This document shows, in pieces, positions 6,398 through 8,637 of a stretch of DNA of 8,637 bases. The DNA comes from Lachnospiraceae bacterium UBA3826. Its GTDB lineage: Bacteria; Bacillota; Clostridia; Lachnospirales; Lachnospiraceae. How positions within the stretch are numbered: the stretch's first letter is position 1; each line of letters starts with the position of its first letter. The position numbers and the translations under genes were made by a program. The stretch is from NCBI GenBank assembly GCA_002393095.1, contig DGII01000024.1:1-8637 (forward strand), written 5' to 3'. The notes beneath the pieces were generated by a model. That model did no database searches. It saw only the letters and a list, made by a program, of their open reading frames with translations, and was not told where the DNA came from.

Positions 6398-7248
6398 TCA
6401 ACAGACAGTGTAATATATTGATAGTCGGACTCGGTCTTATAGGTGGCAGCTATGCCAAGGGACTTAGAAAGCTCGGCTTTAATGTATCGGCTTTGGCAAG
6501 AAGACAAGAAACCATAGATTATGCATTGAAAAATGCGATCATAGATGAAGGATCTGTAAGTCCGGACCCTGATTTGATAGGAAAGGCTGACATTGTTGTA
6601 TTCGCTCTTTATCCTCATGTGTTCAAGGAATGGATCGGGGATAATCAGAGGTATCTTAAAAAAGGTGCCATACTTACGGACGTAACCGGCGTCAAAAGCT
6701 GTATCGTATATGATATTCAGGATATGCTGCGTAAAGATGTGGAATTCATAGCCGCACATCCCATGGCCGGTAAAGAAGTCTATGGCGTGGAAAATTCAGA
6801 TGAGAAGATATTCTACGGTGCCAATTATATTATTGTACCTACAGATAAGAATACCGAGAATGCCATTGAGATATGTCGTGAGATCGCTTTACTCCTGCAA
6901 TTCGGTGCTATCTCGATACTGTCTCCCGAAGAGCATGATGAGATGATCGGATTCGTGTCCCAGCTTACACACTGTATCGCGGTAACACTTATGAATTGTT
7001 CCGATAATGAGAAGCTTGTGGATTATGTGGGTGATTCCTTCAGAGATCTTACAAGGATCGCGCGCATCAATGAGAACATGTGGAGCGAGCTTTTCCTACT
7101 CAATAAGGACAGTCTGTTAAAAGAGATGGACAGATTCATGGAGGAATTCAAGTCTCTAAGGGATGAGCTTGCTGCGGAAGATACCGAGGGTATGAAGGAG
7201 AAAATGCGCACCTCCACTGCAAGACGCGCACTTTTTAACAAAAAATAG
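6391..7248 (+). CDS. tyrA: Prephenate dehydrogenase, probably NADP-dependent, without ACT domain
   Basis: The enzyme oxidatively decarboxylates prephenate (or arogenate) on the tyrosine branch. An N-terminal Rossmann fold has GLGLIGGS (13-20). The C-terminal helical domain carries substrate-binding residues: HPMAG (123-127, matching the catalytic His region of E. coli TyrA), QLTH (191-194) and FRDLTRIA (217-224). The second strand ends ALARRQ (34-39), with small and arginine residues where NAD-dependent forms carry Asp. This resembles NADP-specific cyanobacterial TyrA, so NADP use is inferred. At 285 residues there is no room for the C-terminal ACT domain seen in many Firmicutes, and no fused mutase, so tyrosine feedback at this enzyme is not obvious. 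Prephenate versus arogenate preference cannot be read from sequence. AGGTG at 6379-6383 gives the start good spacing. Confidence 0.94.
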   Translation: MLINRQCNILIVGLGLIGGSYAKGLRKLGFNVSALARRQETIDYALKNAIIDEGSVSPDPDLIGKADIVVFALYPHVFKEWIGDNQRYLKKGAILTDVTGVKSCIVYDIQDMLRKDVEFIAAHPMAGKEVYGVENSDEKIFYGANYIIVPTDKNTENAIEICREIALLLQFGAISILSPEEHDEMIGFVSQLTHCIAVTLMNCSDNEKLVDYVGDSFRDLTRIARINENMWSELFLLNKDSLLKEMDRFMEEFKSLRDELAAEDTEGMKEKMRTSTARRALFNKK

Positions 7249-7271
7249 AAATATAAAACGGAGATAAGAAC

Positions 7272-8300
7272 ATGGGAATGCTATTTGAAAGAAAGCTCGC
7301 CATTCCGAAGGAAGTCAAGGAGATGTATCCGCTTACTTCCGAGATGAGTGAAATCGTAAAAAAGAGAGCGGAAGAGATAAAGGACATATTCACGGGTAAA
7401 AGCGATAAGTTCCTGCTGATTATCGGACCCTGTTCCGCTGACAGAGAGGACAGTGTCATAGATTACTTAAAAAGGTTAAGAGAGGTTGCGGATAAGGTAG
7501 AGGATAAGATATTCATCATACCAAGGATATATACCAATAAGCCCCGTACCACCGGCGAGGGCTATAAGGGTATGCTCCATCAGCCCAATCCTGAGGGCAA
7601 GCCCGATATGTTCAAGGGCATTGTTGCTATCAGAGAGCTTCATATGAGAGCTTTGTCGGATACCGGCTTCTCTTGTGCGGATGAGATGCTCTATCCTGAG
7701 AACCACAGATATCTCGATGATGTACTGGCTTATGTTGCCATAGGCGCAAGGAGTGTTGAGGATCAGCAACACAGGCTGACGGCAAGCGGTGTGGACATAC
7801 CCGTCGGAATGAAGAATCCTACAAGCGGCGGCTATTCGGTAATGATCAACGCGATCAAGGCGGCGCAGCACGGTCATACCTTCATATACAGGGGATGGGA
7901 AGTCCATTCGGACGGCAATCCGCTTGCCCATGCGATATTACGAGGCTACGCCAATAAGCACGATCAGGCTATGCCCAACTACCATTATGAAGATCTTATC
8001 CTTCTTCATAAGTTCTATGAGGCTGCCGATCTCCTTAATCCTGCCGTGATCATAGATTGCAATCACGCCAATTCGGGGAAGAATCCTTTTGAACAGGCAC
8101 GTATAGCCAAAGAGGTCCTTAACAGCAGATCGTATAATGATGATATACACAAAATGGTCAAGGGGCTTATGATCGAAAGCTATATCGAGGACGGCAACCA
8201 GAAGATAGGAGAGGGAATATACGGCAAATCCATCACGGATGCCTGCCTCGGATGGGAGAAATCAAGAGAACTGATCCTTGATCTTGCCGACAGATTATAG
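7272..8300 (+). CDS. aroF: 3-deoxy-7-phosphoheptulonate (DAHP) synthase, class I-alpha (AroFGH type)
   Basis: The first enzyme of the shikimate pathway condenses PEP with erythrose-4-phosphate. The 342 residues align with E. coli AroG along their length. Metal ligands are C54 in GPCS, H265 in DCNHANS, E302 in MIES and D323 in SITDA; substrate residues lie in KPRTT (90-94), IGARS (157-161), HR (167-168) and K181 in MKNPTSGG. The E. coli KNGTDG loop is replaced by KNPTSGG. The N-terminal extension, which builds the effector site in AroF/G/H, is present (about 45 residues). Feedback inhibition is therefore plausible, but its effector cannot be assigned. The start has GGAG (7260-7263) 8 nt upstream and follows tyrA by 23 nt. 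It is the last gene of the operon and is covered by the Phe/Tyr attenuator. Confidence 0.94.
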   Translation: MGMLFERKLAIPKEVKEMYPLTSEMSEIVKKRAEEIKDIFTGKSDKFLLIIGPCSADREDSVIDYLKRLREVADKVEDKIFIIPRIYTNKPRTTGEGYKGMLHQPNPEGKPDMFKGIVAIRELHMRALSDTGFSCADEMLYPENHRYLDDVLAYVAIGARSVEDQQHRLTASGVDIPVGMKNPTSGGYSVMINAIKAAQHGHTFIYRGWEVHSDGNPLAHAILRGYANKHDQAMPNYHYEDLILLHKFYEAADLLNPAVIIDCNHANSGKNPFEQARIAKEVLNSRSYNDDIHKMVKGLMIESYIEDGNQKIGEGIYGKSITDACLGWEKSRELILDLADRL

Positions 8301-8312
8301 GCTTTGATCCGG

Positions 8313-8336
8313 TTTTTAATATGATTTTATTAAAAA
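8313..8336. repeat. AT-only inverted repeat overlapping the operon terminator
   Basis: TTTTTAATA (8313-8321) and TATTAAAAA (8328-8336) form a perfect 9-bp stem with a 6-nt loop. Its right arm shares A8332-A8336 with the left arm of the stronger hairpin at 8332-8367, so the two cannot both be fully formed. It is probably a minor folding intermediate or composition effect. Confidence 0.35.
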
Positions 8337-8367
8337 GAGCAATATTTCTTTATGTATTGCTCTTTTT
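8332..8367. terminator. Rho-independent terminator at the end of the aromatic operon
   Basis: A perfect 13-bp stem pairs AAAAAGAGCAATA (8332-8344) with TATTGCTCTTTTT (8355-8367) around a 10-nt loop. The right arm ends in five T residues, and the A-rich left arm would supply a T tract on the other strand, so it could work in both directions. It lies 31 nt after the DAHP synthase stop and separates the operon from rex. Confidence 0.9.
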
Positions 8368-8385
8368 GTGTTAAAATATTAACGT
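8368..8385. promoter_or_regulatory. Candidate Rex operator upstream of rex
   Basis: The core GTTAA-AATA-TTAAC (8370-8383) is a perfect 5-bp inverted repeat with a 4-nt spacer. It matches the inner part of the Clostridia Rex consensus TTGTTAA-N4-TTAACAA; three of the outer bases differ. Because rex itself starts at 8459, negative autoregulation in response to the NADH/NAD ratio is the natural reading. It lies about 19 bp upstream of the best promoter match, which is less typical than direct overlap. Confidence 0.5.
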
Positions 8386-8403
8386 GTATGTTCATGGAAG
8401 AGA

Positions 8404-8432
8404 TTGTGGTTTTTCTTTTCATGGTATACAAT
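8404..8432 (+). promoter_or_regulatory. Candidate promoter of rex
   Basis: A -35 TTGTGG (8404-8409, 4 of 6) is followed by a 17-nt spacer and a -10 TACAAT (8427-8432, 5 of 6). The predicted start near 8439 gives a short leader of about 20 nt. Within that leader a weak Shine-Dalgarno GGCGG (8444-8448) stands 10 nt before the ATG. A direct repeat TTCATGG (8391-8397 and 8418-8424) flanks the -35. Confidence 0.5.
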
Positions 8433-8458
8433 ATGATGTATTTGGCGGTATAGATATT

Positions 8459-8637
8459 ATGAACAGTGATTTGGATAATAAGAATATATCACAGGCTGTC
8501 ATCGGGAGGCTTCCGAGATACTACAGATATCTGGGTGATCTTAAGGATGATGGCGTGGAAAGGATAAGCAGTGGGGAATTGTCAGGCATCATGAAGGTTA
8601 CCGCCAGTCAGATCAGGCAGGATTTTAATAATTTCGG
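8459..8637 (+). CDS. rex: Redox-sensing transcriptional repressor Rex, N-terminal part (cut by window edge)
   Basis: Rex is a cytosolic DNA-binding dimer that represses fermentation and respiration genes and is released when NADH rises. Only the first 59 residues are inside the window, covering the N-terminal winged helix. The diagnostic stretches are ISQAVIGRLPRYYRYL (10-25), GVERISSGEL (32-41) and TASQIRQDFNNFG (47-59), the last containing the recognition helix. The NAD(H)-binding Rossmann domain lies beyond the right edge. The start ATG has only a weak Shine-Dalgarno sequence, but upstream ATG codons at 8421 and 8433 run into a stop at 8451. The gene has its own promoter and a Rex-like operator, and is separated from the aromatic operon by a terminator. 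Confidence 0.93.
   Translation, partial: MNSDLDNKNISQAVIGRLPRYYRYLGDLKDDGVERISSGELSGIMKVTASQIRQDFNNF

Noticed and set aside
6265..6759. Minus-strand 164-residue frame opposite aroA/tyrA
   Set aside because: It is antisense to conserved C-terminal AroA and N-terminal TyrA motifs, with no recognisable domain or start signal. It is a shadow of real genes.
8421..8453. Ten-codon frame just upstream of rex as a second leader peptide
   Set aside because: It begins within the predicted promoter, before the likely transcription start, and has no Shine-Dalgarno sequence, no codon bias pattern and no following terminator.
1..8637. CRISPR array, insertion sequence, tRNA or rRNA genes
   Set aside because: No regularly spaced repeats, transposase frames, terminal inverted repeats, or tRNA cloverleaf or rRNA-like stretches were recognised on either strand.

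Overview
The window looks like part of a Clostridia chromosome, most likely Lachnospiraceae. The evidence is protein style (the P-protein and AroA variants), AG-rich ribosome binding sites, a Rex repressor with a Clostridia-type operator, and moderate GC with frequent ATA, AGA and AGG codons. The family call comes from recognition; no database was searched.

Layout. Positions 1-718 hold the N-terminal 239 residues of an ABC-F ATPase on the minus strand, running off the left edge. Positions 719-1097 are a dense divergent control region. It carries a weak leftward promoter, a strong rightward promoter (TTGACA, 17 bp, TATTAT), two separate 8-bp inverted repeats that look like operators, a 5' hairpin, a 28-codon leader peptide in which 9 of the first 14 residues are Phe or Tyr, and a rho-independent terminator before the first structural gene. 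Positions 1098-8300 hold seven tightly packed co-directional genes: pheA (chorismate mutase/prephenate dehydratase), aroC, a fused aroE-aroK, aroQ, aroA, tyrA and a class I-alpha DAHP synthase. A strong hairpin terminator follows at 8332-8367. A new promoter with a Rex-like palindrome then leads into rex, of which 59 codons lie inside the window.

How the genes work together. The operon encodes nearly the whole route from PEP plus erythrose-4-phosphate to phenylpyruvate and 4-hydroxyphenylpyruvate. The steps present are DAHP synthase, dehydroquinase, shikimate dehydrogenase, shikimate kinase, EPSP synthase, chorismate synthase, then the two prephenate branches. Only 3-dehydroquinate synthase (aroB) is absent. 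The leader peptide matches the end products: scarcity of charged tRNA-Phe or tRNA-Tyr should stall the ribosome in its aromatic stretch and prevent the terminator from forming. This ribosome-mediated attenuator with mixed Phe/Tyr sensing, placed in front of a shikimate-to-Phe/Tyr operon, is the most interesting element here. The palindrome over the promoter suggests a second, DNA-level layer of control.
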